Part shown: one piece after another, positions 1-6,390 of the stretch
Layout of the letters: each line of letters begins with the position of its first letter
Position numbering within the stretch: position 1 is the stretch's first letter
DNA from: Prevotella sp. UBA4341
Lineage (GTDB): Bacteria > Bacteroidota > Bacteroidia > Bacteroidales > Bacteroidaceae
Reading direction: 5' to 3'
NCBI GenBank assembly: GCA_002393705.1
Contig: DGTH01000163.1
Span: forward strand, 1-8,478
Length of the DNA: 8,478 bases
Program-made: the position numbers and the translations under genes
Notes under the pieces: generated by a model
What the model was told of the DNA's origin: nothing
The model's input: only the letters and a program-made list of their open reading frames with translations
Databases searched by the model: none

Positions 1-784
1 GCGTCGTATCAACGGCAGCCATGACGATGCGGGCCGAGAAACGGTCGCCACGGACGATGGTCTGCGAATTGGGAATAACGAAGGCACTGAGCAGGTTGAC
101 GCGCACGTCCTTCAAATCGACATTGCTCACCAGCGTGTGCAGCACCTCGCCCTCGGCGTAGCGCACGTCACTCTGTAGCTTCGTCAGCAGCGTGACGGCG
201 GCTGCCACGGGCATGTTCTCAAACATGTACTGCTGCCAGTTCTTACCCATGGTCAGGGCGTTCTGGGGCAGCTCGGTCGAGAGGTTGCTGGCTATGATTT
301 TCCGCTGGACAGAGTCTTCTATCATGGCCAGAATGCGCTGACGATACGAGTCGATGGCGGCCTTCAGCTGTTCGCCCCTACCCTCGGTGGGCGAGAGCAT
401 CACCTGATTGGCAGCCTCCAAGTCTTCCTTGTTGCGCAGGTTGTGTACGTCGGCATCGCTGCCGTCGGCCTCCTGGGCAATGGCCAGCTTCAGCTCGTCG
501 GCCATGGTGTAGAGCGAGTCGCTCATGCGCTTCACCATCTGCGCCTTCTCAAACCACTCCTTGACCTTCGCCGGGTTAGCCTTCATCTGTTCCTCGAAGT
601 CGCTATAGATGGCGGCATTCTGCTGTGCCGAGTTGTCGGTCGTCCGGTGCAGACTTTCCTCCACGAGGGAGAAGCCGTTGAGCACCTCGGTCGAGACGTT
701 CAGCGCAAGCATGGCCATGAGGACGACGTACATCAGGTTAATCATCTTCTGGCGCGGAGATTGTGGTCGCTTCTTGATTGCCAT
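1..784 (-). CDS. porM: T9SS motor subunit PorM/GldM, 5' part (runs off the left edge)
   Basis: This is the N-terminal half (261 codons) of the T9SS inner-membrane motor protein PorM/GldM; the rest lies left of the window. It begins MAIKKRPQSPRQKMINLMYV. The PRQKMINLMY motif followed by one hydrophobic helix (about residues 14-30) and STEVLNGFSLVEESL is the family signature. The single helix anchors the protein and pairs with PorL helices; the remainder is a long periplasmic arm that contacts the PorK/PorN ring. Arg11 in PRQK corresponds to the conserved N-terminal Arg implicated in motor function in F. johnsoniae GldM. Residues from about 38 on fit the helical first periplasmic domain. It follows porL by 63 bp in the same direction, as in P. 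gingivalis porPKLMN. The start is the only Met leaving the short cytoplasmic tail intact. Identity is very secure; only the C-terminal half is unseen. Confidence 0.96.
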   Translation of the reverse strand, partial: MAIKKRPQSPRQKMINLMYVVLMAMLALNVSTEVLNGFSLVEESLHRTTDNSAQQNAAIYSDFEEQMKANPAKVKEWFEKAQMVKRMSDSLYTMADELKLAIAQEADGSDADVHNLRNKEDLEAANQVMLSPTEGRGEQLKAAIDSYRQRILAMIEDSVQRKIIASNLSTELPQNALTMGKNWQQYMFENMPVAAAVTLLTKLQSDVRYAEGEVLHTLVSNVDLKDVRVNLLSAFVIPNSQTIVRGDRFSARIVMAAVDTT

Positions 785-793
785 TTATATTTT

Positions 794-839
794 ACTATTT
801 GACAATTTCACTATTTTACAATTTACTATCTGACAATTC
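794..839. repeat. porL-porM gap: three degenerate 15-16 bp tandem repeats
   Basis: The 63-bp gap between porL and porM is almost entirely a tandem array on the plus strand: ACTATTTGACAATTTC (794-809), ACTATTTTACAATTT (810-824) and ACTATCTGACAATTC (825-839). Each unit splits into two 7-8 bp sub-repeats of form TTTnACnA. No hairpin or terminator is visible, so the genes are probably co-transcribed through it. It is far more AT-rich than the flanking genes. On the minus strand it forms the A/T-rich leader immediately before the porM start. Confidence 0.8.
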
Positions 840-847
840 TTTATGGG

Positions 848-1756
848 CTACTGCAGGGCTTGTCTGACCGACATGGCCTGAATCATGCGCTCATAGATAG
901 CGTTCAGTTCGGTTATCTGCTGAGCCAGACGCTTGGTCTGCTCGTTAATCTCGTCAATGGTACCAATCTGCGAGCTGGCGCTCTTCAGCTGCATCTCATA
1001 GACCTTGCAGATGCCGGTCAGCGTACGGTTCAGGTTCTCCATCTCCTCTGAGTCGGTGGTCAGGCGACGGCTCTGCTCAGAGACGCGCTCCAGCACTTCG
1101 GTCAGGTTCTTCAGCTCCTCGACGTAAGCGTTGGTAGCCTCCGTCATGTCGGGAGTCAGCGGCGGTATGGCCGCCGGCACAGCAGGAGCCGTCTGGGGCT
1201 CAGAAGCCCCAGAGGCCCCAGAAGCCTCAGAGGCCACAGGTGCCCCAGAAGCCCCAGAGGCCCCAGAGGCCCCATTAGGCCCATAACCACCACCAATGAT
1301 GATAGTCTGGCCACCACTAACAGTAGCACCGGCCGGCACTGGGCCTACTGAGGCTACTGAGCCCGCTGGGCCTACTGGGGCTACTGGGCCAACTGGACCC
1401 ACTGAGGCCACAGCACCGACTGGGCTCACCTGGGCCTCAGCGCCAGTAATCTCTGTGCCCTCTGCTCCCTCTGTGAGCTCTGTGCCAACACCCACGTGTG
1501 TCGGAAGCTCCATGCCGTCGGCCGTCTTGTCGAACGGACGGTCAAAGGCTGACAGGAAGAACACGACGACCTCAGTTCCCATACCTAAATAAAGCATGAG
1601 GTTGGCACCGGGAAGGTGGGTCAGCTTAAACAAGGTACCCAAAATAACGACGGCGGCACCCCAGCTATAGGCATAGTTGAGGAACGTCTGTCCCGGCACG
1701 CTGTCCATCCACTTCTGCAAGCGATAGACCATATTGATTTTGCTGTATTTCGTCAT
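848..1756 (-). CDS. porL: T9SS motor subunit PorL/GldL with collagen-like low-complexity linker
   Basis: PorL/GldL is the inner-membrane partner of PorM; the PorL5-PorM2 complex uses the proton gradient to power T9SS export. Two adjacent transmembrane helices are visible at about residues 30-45 (YSWGAAVVILGTLFKL) and 53-71 (MLYLGMGTEVVVFFLSAF). Glu62 inside the second helix matches the conserved membrane-embedded Glu of GldL. LTHLPGANLM between the helices is the family's H-x-PGA-x-x-M loop. Residues 205-298 are a predicted coiled-coil cytoplasmic domain (VEELKNLTEVLERVSEQSRR). Between them, about residues 96-198 are unusually low in complexity: a PVG/SVA-rich part, then repeated GAS triplets. 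At 302 aa the total length is normal. It lies 35 bp after porK on the same strand, and the gap is a heptamer repeat. Identity is very secure; the linker is the odd part. Confidence 0.96.
   Translation of the reverse strand: MTKYSKINMVYRLQKWMDSVPGQTFLNYAYSWGAAVVILGTLFKLTHLPGANLMLYLGMGTEVVVFFLSAFDRPFDKTADGMELPTHVGVGTELTEGAEGTEITGAEAQVSPVGAVASVGPVGPVAPVGPAGSVASVGPVPAGATVSGGQTIIIGGGYGPNGASGASGASGAPVASEASGASGASEPQTAPAVPAAIPPLTPDMTEATNAYVEELKNLTEVLERVSEQSRRLTTDSEEMENLNRTLTGICKVYEMQLKSASSQIGTIDEINEQTKRLAQQITELNAIYERMIQAMSVRQALQ
1163..1435 (-). repeat. Tripeptide-repeat-coding tract inside porL
   Basis: This tract encodes PorL residues about 108-198. Residues 112-141 are mostly triplets such as GPV, APV and SVA. 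Residues 161-185 are repeated GAS/EAS triplets encoded by a 9-bp DNA unit (GGGGCCTCT and variants on the coding strand). The two blocks flank a short TIIIGGGYG segment. Unit lengths are multiples of three, so gain or loss of units would change linker length without breaking the frame. It is in the cytoplasmic linker between the PorL membrane helices and the coiled-coil domain. Confidence 0.85.
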
Positions 1757-1764
1757 CTTTTGTC

Positions 1765-1792
1765 TCTAAACTATGAACTGTGAACTATGAAC
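1765..1792. repeat. porK-porL gap: four tandem heptamers
   Basis: Four 7-bp units fill most of the 35-bp gap. On the plus strand they are TCTAAAC, TATGAAC, TGTGAAC and TATGAAC; in the transcribed direction they read GTTCATA, GTTCACA, GTTCATA, GTTTAGA. The last base overlaps the TAG stop codon of porK (1792-1794). No stem-loop is evident, so it is more likely a translational spacer or neutral tandem repeat than a terminator. Confidence 0.8.
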
Positions 1793-3285
1793 TACTTTTT
1801 CCTTTTGCTCTTCTTGACCTTGATTTTCTCACTCGTCGTGCTGGCCAGGCTGCGCACACAGCGGAAGCCGATGTAGCAGCGGGGCTGGTTCTGGTACTCG
1901 TAAGAACGCCAGGCAGAACGAATGTAGCTGGAGGGGTCTTTCCACGAACCGCCGCGCACGCTCTTTTTCTTCAGCCGGTAGGGGTCTTCCTTGGCGGCAT
2001 TGTACTTGAGCTGCGGGTTAATGTCGTTCATCGACATGACACCGGCCTCGGTATAGACGGTGCTGGTCCACTCGGCCACGTTGCCGGCCATGTCGTACAG
2101 CCCGTTCGAGTTGGCCTGGTAGATGCCCACCTTGCTGGTAATGAGGTTACCGTCCTGCGTGTAGTCACCTGTGGCGGGTTTGAAGTTGGCAAAGAAGCAG
2201 CCCTCGCCGCTGGCCAGATCCTCGTTCTCCCAGGGGAACTCATTCTGGTCCTTGCCTCGGGCGGCATACTCCCACTCGGCCTCGGTCGGCAGACGGTAGC
2301 GCTGAACGAACCTGGCCTGCGGGCCTAAGCCTTTCAGCAGGTACTCCGTGCGCCAGGCACAGAAAGCGTTGGCCTGCTCCCACGACACGCCGACCACGGG
2401 GTAGTCGTTGTAGGCACCATTGGTGAAGTAGTAGCGCATGTAGCTCTCGTTCTCGGCATTGGGGAAGTCGTTGACCCAGCAGGTAGTGTCTGGATAAACG
2501 TTGACAATATAGGTGTTCAGGAAGTCCCACTCGCCGGTATATTGGCGGTTGATGGTCTCCCGGACTATCTTTCCCTCGTCGTCAATGTAGGCCGTATCCT
2601 TCGAAATCCATATCTCCTCGTTGGGGTTCGGCTCTATGTCGGTATTCAGGATGCGCTCCTCGGGGTTCGTACGATACTTGCGCTTGGCAGCCTCTACGTA
2701 GTCGTATATCTCGTAGCGGTAGTTCATCTGCCGCCAGTCGAGCATCTTCTCGCCCGTCACGGGGTGAATCACATAGAGACTCTCGAAGGCCCTTTCTTCG
2801 TCCTCGTTGGGTTTGCGGGGCAAGGGCTTCTTCCAGTTCAGGTGGGGTTTCACGGGCTCACCGTACTTGTCTTCCTCAATCTTGTAGGTCTCGTCGCCAC
2901 CGTAGGCGGGGTCGGCCAAACGCTCACGCAGAATGGAGTCGCGCACGTAATAGACAAACTGGCGGTACTGCGAGTTGGTCACCTCGGTCTCGTCCATCCA
3001 GAAGCCCTCTACCGAGATGTCGCGCAGCGGAGTCTGACGCCCCCACAGTGAGTCTTGTTCCTCGATACCCATCTTCAGGTGGCCACGACGTATGAGCGTC
3101 ATGCCGTAGGGGGTAGGCTCGGCAAAGGCCTTACCGCTGATGCCCGTCACCTCGCCACCACTGGCCATCGTAGAACGGCCGCCAAAACATCCGGTCAGCA
3201 ATAAAAGTAAAAAGACAAAAAGGTAACAAGGTAAAAACCTCATTGCCTGCCTTATTACGTCTTTATTCTTCATGTTCTGTTTCAT
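1792..3285 (-). CDS. porK: T9SS ring lipoprotein PorK/GldK (FGE/SUMF1 fold)
   Basis: PorK/GldK forms, with PorN, the large periplasmic ring of the T9SS and is tethered to the outer membrane by its lipid. A hydrophobic stretch (about residues 17-31) ends in a lipobox L-T-G-C with acceptor Cys33. The rest is a formylglycine-generating-enzyme-like domain: DETEVTNSQY (98-107), PVVGVSWEQANAFCAW (296-311), RYRLPTEAEWEYAARG (329-344), GLYDMAGNVAEWTS (395-408), VRGGSW (443-448) and GFRCVRS (473-479). About residues 125-285 are a family-typical insertion. The Cys pair that binds copper in active FGEs, just after GGS(Y/W), is absent (Asp450 and Ile455), so it is structural rather than catalytic. The C-terminus is very basic (KIKVKKSKRKK). 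Met1, Met5 or Met15 could be the true start; Met15 (3243) would give the most compact signal peptide. It sits between porP and porL. Confidence 0.96.
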   Translation of the reverse strand: MKQNMKNKDVIRQAMRFLPCYLFVFLLLLLTGCFGGRSTMASGGEVTGISGKAFAEPTPYGMTLIRRGHLKMGIEEQDSLWGRQTPLRDISVEGFWMDETEVTNSQYRQFVYYVRDSILRERLADPAYGGDETYKIEEDKYGEPVKPHLNWKKPLPRKPNEDEERAFESLYVIHPVTGEKMLDWRQMNYRYEIYDYVEAAKRKYRTNPEERILNTDIEPNPNEEIWISKDTAYIDDEGKIVRETINRQYTGEWDFLNTYIVNVYPDTTCWVNDFPNAENESYMRYYFTNGAYNDYPVVGVSWEQANAFCAWRTEYLLKGLGPQARFVQRYRLPTEAEWEYAARGKDQNEFPWENEDLASGEGCFFANFKPATGDYTQDGNLITSKVGIYQANSNGLYDMAGNVAEWTSTVYTEAGVMSMNDINPQLKYNAAKEDPYRLKKKSVRGGSWKDPSSYIRSAWRSYEYQNQPRCYIGFRCVRSLASTTSEKIKVKKSKRKK

Positions 3286-3322
3286 TGTATCTTATTTGTT
3301 CGTTATTGTCTTTTTTCAGCCC

Positions 3323-3341
3323 CCTCTCCTTGGGGGAGAGG
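3323..3341 (-). other. Stem-loop just after the porP stop codon
   Basis: CCTCTCC (3323-3329) and GGAGAGG (3335-3341) are a perfect 7-bp inverted repeat around TTGGG, with further C/G-rich flanks. In the direction of porP transcription it starts one base after the porP TAA and is followed by CTGAAAAAAG, an A-run rather than a T-run. It is therefore not a canonical intrinsic terminator for this operon. It could stabilise the porP message, mark a processing site or weakly attenuate porK-L-M. GC-rich CCCTC...GAGGG palindromes like this often recur in Bacteroidales genomes, so it may be a dispersed element. Confidence 0.6.
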
Positions 3342-3342
3342 C

Positions 3343-4278
3343 TTACAGCAACCTCACGCTCTGGTGGCGGTTGCGCCCCTTCTTGCCGAAGTCCAAGTCC
3401 AGCTGATAGCCCACGCAGAGTTCGTGGCTGCCGTTGCCAATGCTGATGCCGTTGGTATAGAACTCGTAGCTATAGCCCAAGTTGACGCCGTGGAAGTGGG
3501 CTCCCAAGAGCACCGTCACCGAGTTCGTCGGACTATATGCCGCCCCGGCGTAGAACATGCGCTTCTCGTACTCATACTTCACACGGGCACCCACATCAAC
3601 CCTCCAGTCGAGTCCGTCAGTGCGAGCCAGAAGGGAGGGATGTATTGTAAAAAACGGATTTCTCAGCCGAATATTGTATCCGCCTGTCAAATAATATGTC
3701 CTATCTACCTGTAATTCGCTCTTTTCGCCTATCTCGACCAACGGAGCATTCAGGTGCAGGGCCGACAGCCCGACGTACCAGTCTTTATGGGCATAATAGA
3801 GGCCTACGCCCAAGTCGAGACCCGTGCCCGACTGCTCAGAAGATTCAAAGGCCGGGTCGCCGGCCTTCTCTAAGTCGAGCTTCGAGCCGTCCATGTTCTC
3901 ACTGAGTATGCCGCCATTGACACCCACGCTGATGACACCGCCCAGCAGCGGACGCTTCAGCGCGTACTGCAGGGCAATGCGCTTATGCGAGAAGACACCG
4001 ATGGCGTCGTTCATCAGCTGTACGCCCACGCCATGGTAAGAGCCAAGGGCAAAGAAGGGCATGTCGCCGCTGACGTACATCGTCTTCGGTGCATTCTCGA
4101 AGCCCACCATGGTCATGGCGTAGGCTCCCACAAGGTTTATCTTCTGCTGCTTGCCGGCTGCCGCCGGGTTAAACGACGTCTCCATCATCCAGTAGTGACT
4201 GAACGACGGGTCATACTGCGCAGCGCCCTCAAGCACGCTCAACAGCAGCATACAGATAACGACGAATGGCTTTCGCAT
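3343..4278 (-). CDS. porP: T9SS outer-membrane protein, PorP/SprF family
   Basis: This is a PorP/SprF-family outer-membrane beta-barrel needed for T9SS function; PorP is thought to dock at the outer membrane with the PorK/PorN ring. A signal peptide covers about residues 1-20 (MRKPFVVICMLLLSVLEGAA), leaving a mature N-terminus QYDPSFSHYW. The family hallmark follows: a short aromatic segment, then SFNPAAAG at about 35-42. The rest consists of alternating amphipathic strands (for example GGVISVGVNGG, GTGLDLGVGLYYAHKDWYVGLSAL split by turns, YAGAAYSPTNSVTVLLGAHF) ending LCVGYQLDLDFGKK. At 311 aa it has the usual family length. It is first in the cluster and lies 57 bp before porK, matching porP-K-L-M order. 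Other T9SS cargo-specific SprF paralogues look similar, but its place directly before porK favours the core PorP. The start is supported by the signal peptide. Confidence 0.94.
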   Translation of the reverse strand: MRKPFVVICMLLLSVLEGAAQYDPSFSHYWMMETSFNPAAAGKQQKINLVGAYAMTMVGFENAPKTMYVSGDMPFFALGSYHGVGVQLMNDAIGVFSHKRIALQYALKRPLLGGVISVGVNGGILSENMDGSKLDLEKAGDPAFESSEQSGTGLDLGVGLYYAHKDWYVGLSALHLNAPLVEIGEKSELQVDRTYYLTGGYNIRLRNPFFTIHPSLLARTDGLDWRVDVGARVKYEYEKRMFYAGAAYSPTNSVTVLLGAHFHGVNLGYSYEFYTNGISIGNGSHELCVGYQLDLDFGKKGRNRHQSVRLL

Positions 4279-4312
4279 CGTTATTATAACGCAACAAAAC
4301 TCGTTTTATTGC
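4279..4312. promoter_or_regulatory. Nested dyad symmetry immediately upstream of porP (possible operator/leader hairpins)
   Basis: Two abutting inverted repeats sit directly before the porP ATG. CGTTA-TTA-TAACG (4279-4291) is perfect. Arms GCAACAAAAC (4291-4300) and GTTTTATTGC (4303-4312) pair in 9 of 10 positions around a 2-bp centre, giving a 22-bp dyad. The sequence TTGCAACG at the outer edge (4309-4316) recurs at 4413-4420, inside the rightward promoter region. The dyad size and position suit a dimeric DNA-binding protein controlling the divergent genes, or leader hairpins in porP mRNA. In P. gingivalis the PorXY/SigP pathway controls por genes, but nothing here identifies a specific regulator. 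I found no convincing TAnnTTTG element for porP. Confidence 0.4.
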
Positions 4313-4407
4313 AACGCTGCCCCCTACGTTCTGCCCTTTCGGGTCAATAAATGCTGATTATTTGTCATTTAGTTGGCAAAAAACGATGCTAAAAGAAAAA
4401 AATTACC

Positions 4408-4415
4408 TACCTTTG
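4408..4415 (+). promoter_or_regulatory. Bacteroidetes-type -7 promoter element for the PCMD operon
   Basis: TACCTTTG exactly fits the TAnnTTTG consensus read by the main Bacteroidetes sigma factor (SigABfr). It lies 53 bp before the ATG at 4469, giving an estimated leader of roughly 45 nt. The expected TTTG-like -33 element about 20 bp upstream is not clear; the region there is an A-rich run (4388-4403). It is the only good match in this divergent gap and points toward the rightward operon. Confidence 0.65.
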
Positions 4416-4468
4416 CAACGTTTTTCGGAAACATTAATCATTATTGATCATAACATTTTCATTGCGAA

Positions 4469-5602
4469 ATGAAGTATTCTTATTATTTTGCCCTGCTCTT
4501 GCTGACACTCACGTCGTGCATCAAGGACGAGCCGCAGAACGCGGAATGCGACATTCTGGAGGCATGGGTTGAAGGCGACAACCTGGCTCAGCACTTCAGC
4601 CAGGAAACCGACATGCGCATCAGCGAAGTGCCTACTACGGCTGACGAGCTGACGTTTACCATCAAGCAGCGCGCCGCGCTGCCACCCTTAGCCATACACT
4701 TCAGGCTCACGCCGGGAGCAACCATCGTGCCGGCCAACGGCAGCGTGCAGGACTTCAGGGAAGGTCCCGTCACGTACACCGTCACCTCGGAGGACGGCCA
4801 GTGGCAACGCGTCTATAAGGTAAACTTCAAGGAGACGATGCTGCCCAGCAACCATTACGACTTCGAAGACTTTGAACTGAGCAACAACAGCAAGTACTAC
4901 GTCTGGTTCAACAAGGCCGACGACGGCACGAAGGAGAACATCTGGGCCTCGGGCAACGAGGGCTTCATGATAGCCAAGCCCAACGCTCCCGCCGCCGACT
5001 ACCCCACCGTACCCGACGAGAACGGCTTTGACGGCTATTGCATCCGGCTGACCACCCGTTCCACAGGCACCTGGGGCAAGACGTTCAAGAAGCCCATTGC
5101 GGCCGGCAACTTCTTCCTGGGCACCTTCGACAGCCAGTATGCCCTGACCAACACGCTGAAGTGTACCAACATGGGCATTGCCTACACCAAGGAGCCGGTC
5201 AAGGTGACGGGCTACTACAAGTACAAACCGGGCGAAGTGTTTACCGACAAAGACTTCAAGGAGGTGGCCTCACGCACGGACGAGCCGACCATCTACGCCG
5301 TGCTCTACCTGAACCACGGCGAGAGTGATGCCGAAGTGATGCTCCACGGCGACGACGTACGCACCAGCCCCTACATTGTGCGCACGGCGGAAGTGGCAGC
5401 CCTGCCGGCCACCGACCAGTGGCAACCGTTCGAGATGACCTTCGAGGGCAGCAAGCCCATCGACGCCACCCTGCTGGCCAACCGTGGCTACAACCTGGCC
5501 CTTGTTTTCTCGTCGAGCAAGACGGGCGACACCTTCGAGGGCTCCGTGGGCAGCACACTATATATAGATAAGGTGGAGATTATGTTTAAGAGTGAAGAGT
5601 GA
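4469..5602 (+). CDS. PCMD-domain surface/periplasmic lipoprotein
   Basis: This is a predicted lipoprotein: hydrophobic segment YYFALLLLTLTSC with lipobox L-T-S-C and acceptor Cys17, followed by IKDEPQ. About residues 26-122 form a small beta-sandwich-like domain ending YTVTSEDGQWQRVYKVNF, of the kind that precedes PCMD domains. About 130-375 resemble the PCMD family (putative carbohydrate metabolism domain, PF13201), with YDFEDFELSN at its start and TLYIDKVEIMF as the last strand. This family is a jelly-roll fold, widespread in Bacteroidales and presumed to bind glycans; no enzymatic activity or ligand can be read from the sequence. The start at 4469 is fixed by the signal peptide and lies in an A-rich context (CATTGCGAAATG). 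It is the first gene of a three-gene operon, and its TGA directly abuts the next ATG, indicating translational coupling. The family call rests on recognition by eye, so it is moderately strong. Confidence 0.82.
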   Translation: MKYSYYFALLLLTLTSCIKDEPQNAECDILEAWVEGDNLAQHFSQETDMRISEVPTTADELTFTIKQRAALPPLAIHFRLTPGATIVPANGSVQDFREGPVTYTVTSEDGQWQRVYKVNFKETMLPSNHYDFEDFELSNNSKYYVWFNKADDGTKENIWASGNEGFMIAKPNAPAADYPTVPDENGFDGYCIRLTTRSTGTWGKTFKKPIAAGNFFLGTFDSQYALTNTLKCTNMGIAYTKEPVKVTGYYKYKPGEVFTDKDFKEVASRTDEPTIYAVLYLNHGESDAEVMLHGDDVRTSPYIVRTAEVAALPATDQWQPFEMTFEGSKPIDATLLANRGYNLALVFSSSKTGDTFEGSVGSTLYIDKVEIMFKSEE

Positions 5603-5616
5603 ATGATGAATTATAA
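5589..5616 (+). repeat. Heptamer tandem repeat spanning a stop/start junction
   Basis: Four units on a 7-bp register, AGAGTGA, AGAGTGA, ATGATGA and ATTATAA (5589-5616), run through the end of the PCMD lipoprotein gene, its TGA (5600-5602) and the ATGATG start of the next gene (5603-5608). The first two units are identical; the others are diverged. The unit is not a multiple of three, so each copy shifts the frame and supplies TGA/ATG triplets. The spacing and coupling of the two genes are thus set by a tandem repeat. Confidence 0.6.
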
Positions 5617-6361
5617 ATTACCCATAGCCCTCTGTCTTGCCCTGCTTGCCGCACTCCCCGTGACGGCGCAGCACTCACAGAGGAAGATTCAGCTGAAAGC
5701 ACGCGCAGGCTATAGCATCGGCGCTACGGCCCCTATTGGCATTCCGGCCACCATACGCAGCATCGAGTCGTTCAGGCTCACGCCTAACTTCATGGTGGGA
5801 GCCGACGCCATGTACCCCCTGTCAGAGAAGTTCGGACTACAGGCTGGCCTGCACTTTGAAATCAAGGACATGGACGGCGAGGTGACCACCAAGGGCTACC
5901 ACATGAAAGTGAAAATGGACGAGGACGAACTGGAAGGCCTCTACACCGGCCACGTGCGCCAGAAGGTGCGCCAGCGCATGTTCACCATTCCACTGCAACT
6001 GACCTACGACCTCAGCCCAAAGGTGCAGCTGAAGGCCGGCCCCTACCTCTCGCTGCTGCTCAGCAAGAAGTTCTACGGCTACGCCTCCGACGGCTATCTG
6101 CGCAAGGACACCCCCACGGGTGCCAAGGTGGTAATGGGCGACAAGGAGGGCGAATGGGCCACCTACGACTTCAGCGACGACATGCGCACCTGCCAGATGG
6201 GTCTCGCCGTAGGCATCGACTGGGCCTTCTACCGCCAGTTCGGCTTGTCGGCCGACCTCTCCTGGGGCCTCACCGGCATTCACCGTGCTGACTTCAAGAC
6301 CGTAGAACAGACCCTCTACCCCATCTACGGCACCATTGCCTTGTTCTACACAATAAAATAG
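5603..6361 (+). CDS. Outer-membrane beta-barrel protein (porin-like, OMP_b-brl family)
   Basis: This 252-aa protein has a signal peptide (about residues 1-22, KLPIALCLALLAALPVTA) and mature start QHSQRKIQLKARAGYSIG. The rest alternates hydrophobic/polar strands separated by charged loops: FMVGADAMYPLSEKFGLQAG, MFTIPLQLTYDLSPKVQLKA, GPYLSLLLS, then MGLAVGIDWAFYRQFGLSAD and a terminal strand PIYGTIALFYTIK. TIPLQLTYDL...LKAGPYLSLLL is typical of the Bacteroidetes 'outer membrane beta-barrel'/porin-family proteins (PF13568-like, about 8 strands). Ligand and role are unknown. It starts directly after the previous stop (TGA|ATG) and is 29 bp from the next gene, so all three are co-expressed. A barrel between two PCMD proteins suggests it anchors or organises them at the outer membrane (inference). 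ATGATG gives two possible starts one codon apart. Confidence 0.82.
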   Translation: MMNYKLPIALCLALLAALPVTAQHSQRKIQLKARAGYSIGATAPIGIPATIRSIESFRLTPNFMVGADAMYPLSEKFGLQAGLHFEIKDMDGEVTTKGYHMKVKMDEDELEGLYTGHVRQKVRQRMFTIPLQLTYDLSPKVQLKAGPYLSLLLSKKFYGYASDGYLRKDTPTGAKVVMGDKEGEWATYDFSDDMRTCQMGLAVGIDWAFYRQFGLSADLSWGLTGIHRADFKTVEQTLYPIYGTIALFYTIK

Positions 6362-6390
6362 GAAACAATAAAAACTGAAAAAGAATAACG

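Noticed and set aside
443..833. Plus-strand frames antisense to porM
   Set aside because: They are shadows of the porM frame, which carries the PRQKMINLMY signature and runs uninterrupted.
1296..1592. Plus-strand frame whose translation (GPTGATGPTGPT-like) looks like a bacterial collagen-like protein
   Set aside because: It is the antisense of the repeat tract in porL. The porL frame has clear family motifs on both sides of the tract, and the plus frame has none outside it.
1780..2328. Plus-strand frames antisense to porK (1780-2328 and 2542-3051)
   Set aside because: The opposite strand encodes unmistakable PorK/FGE motifs through both intervals; these frames have no recognisable features.
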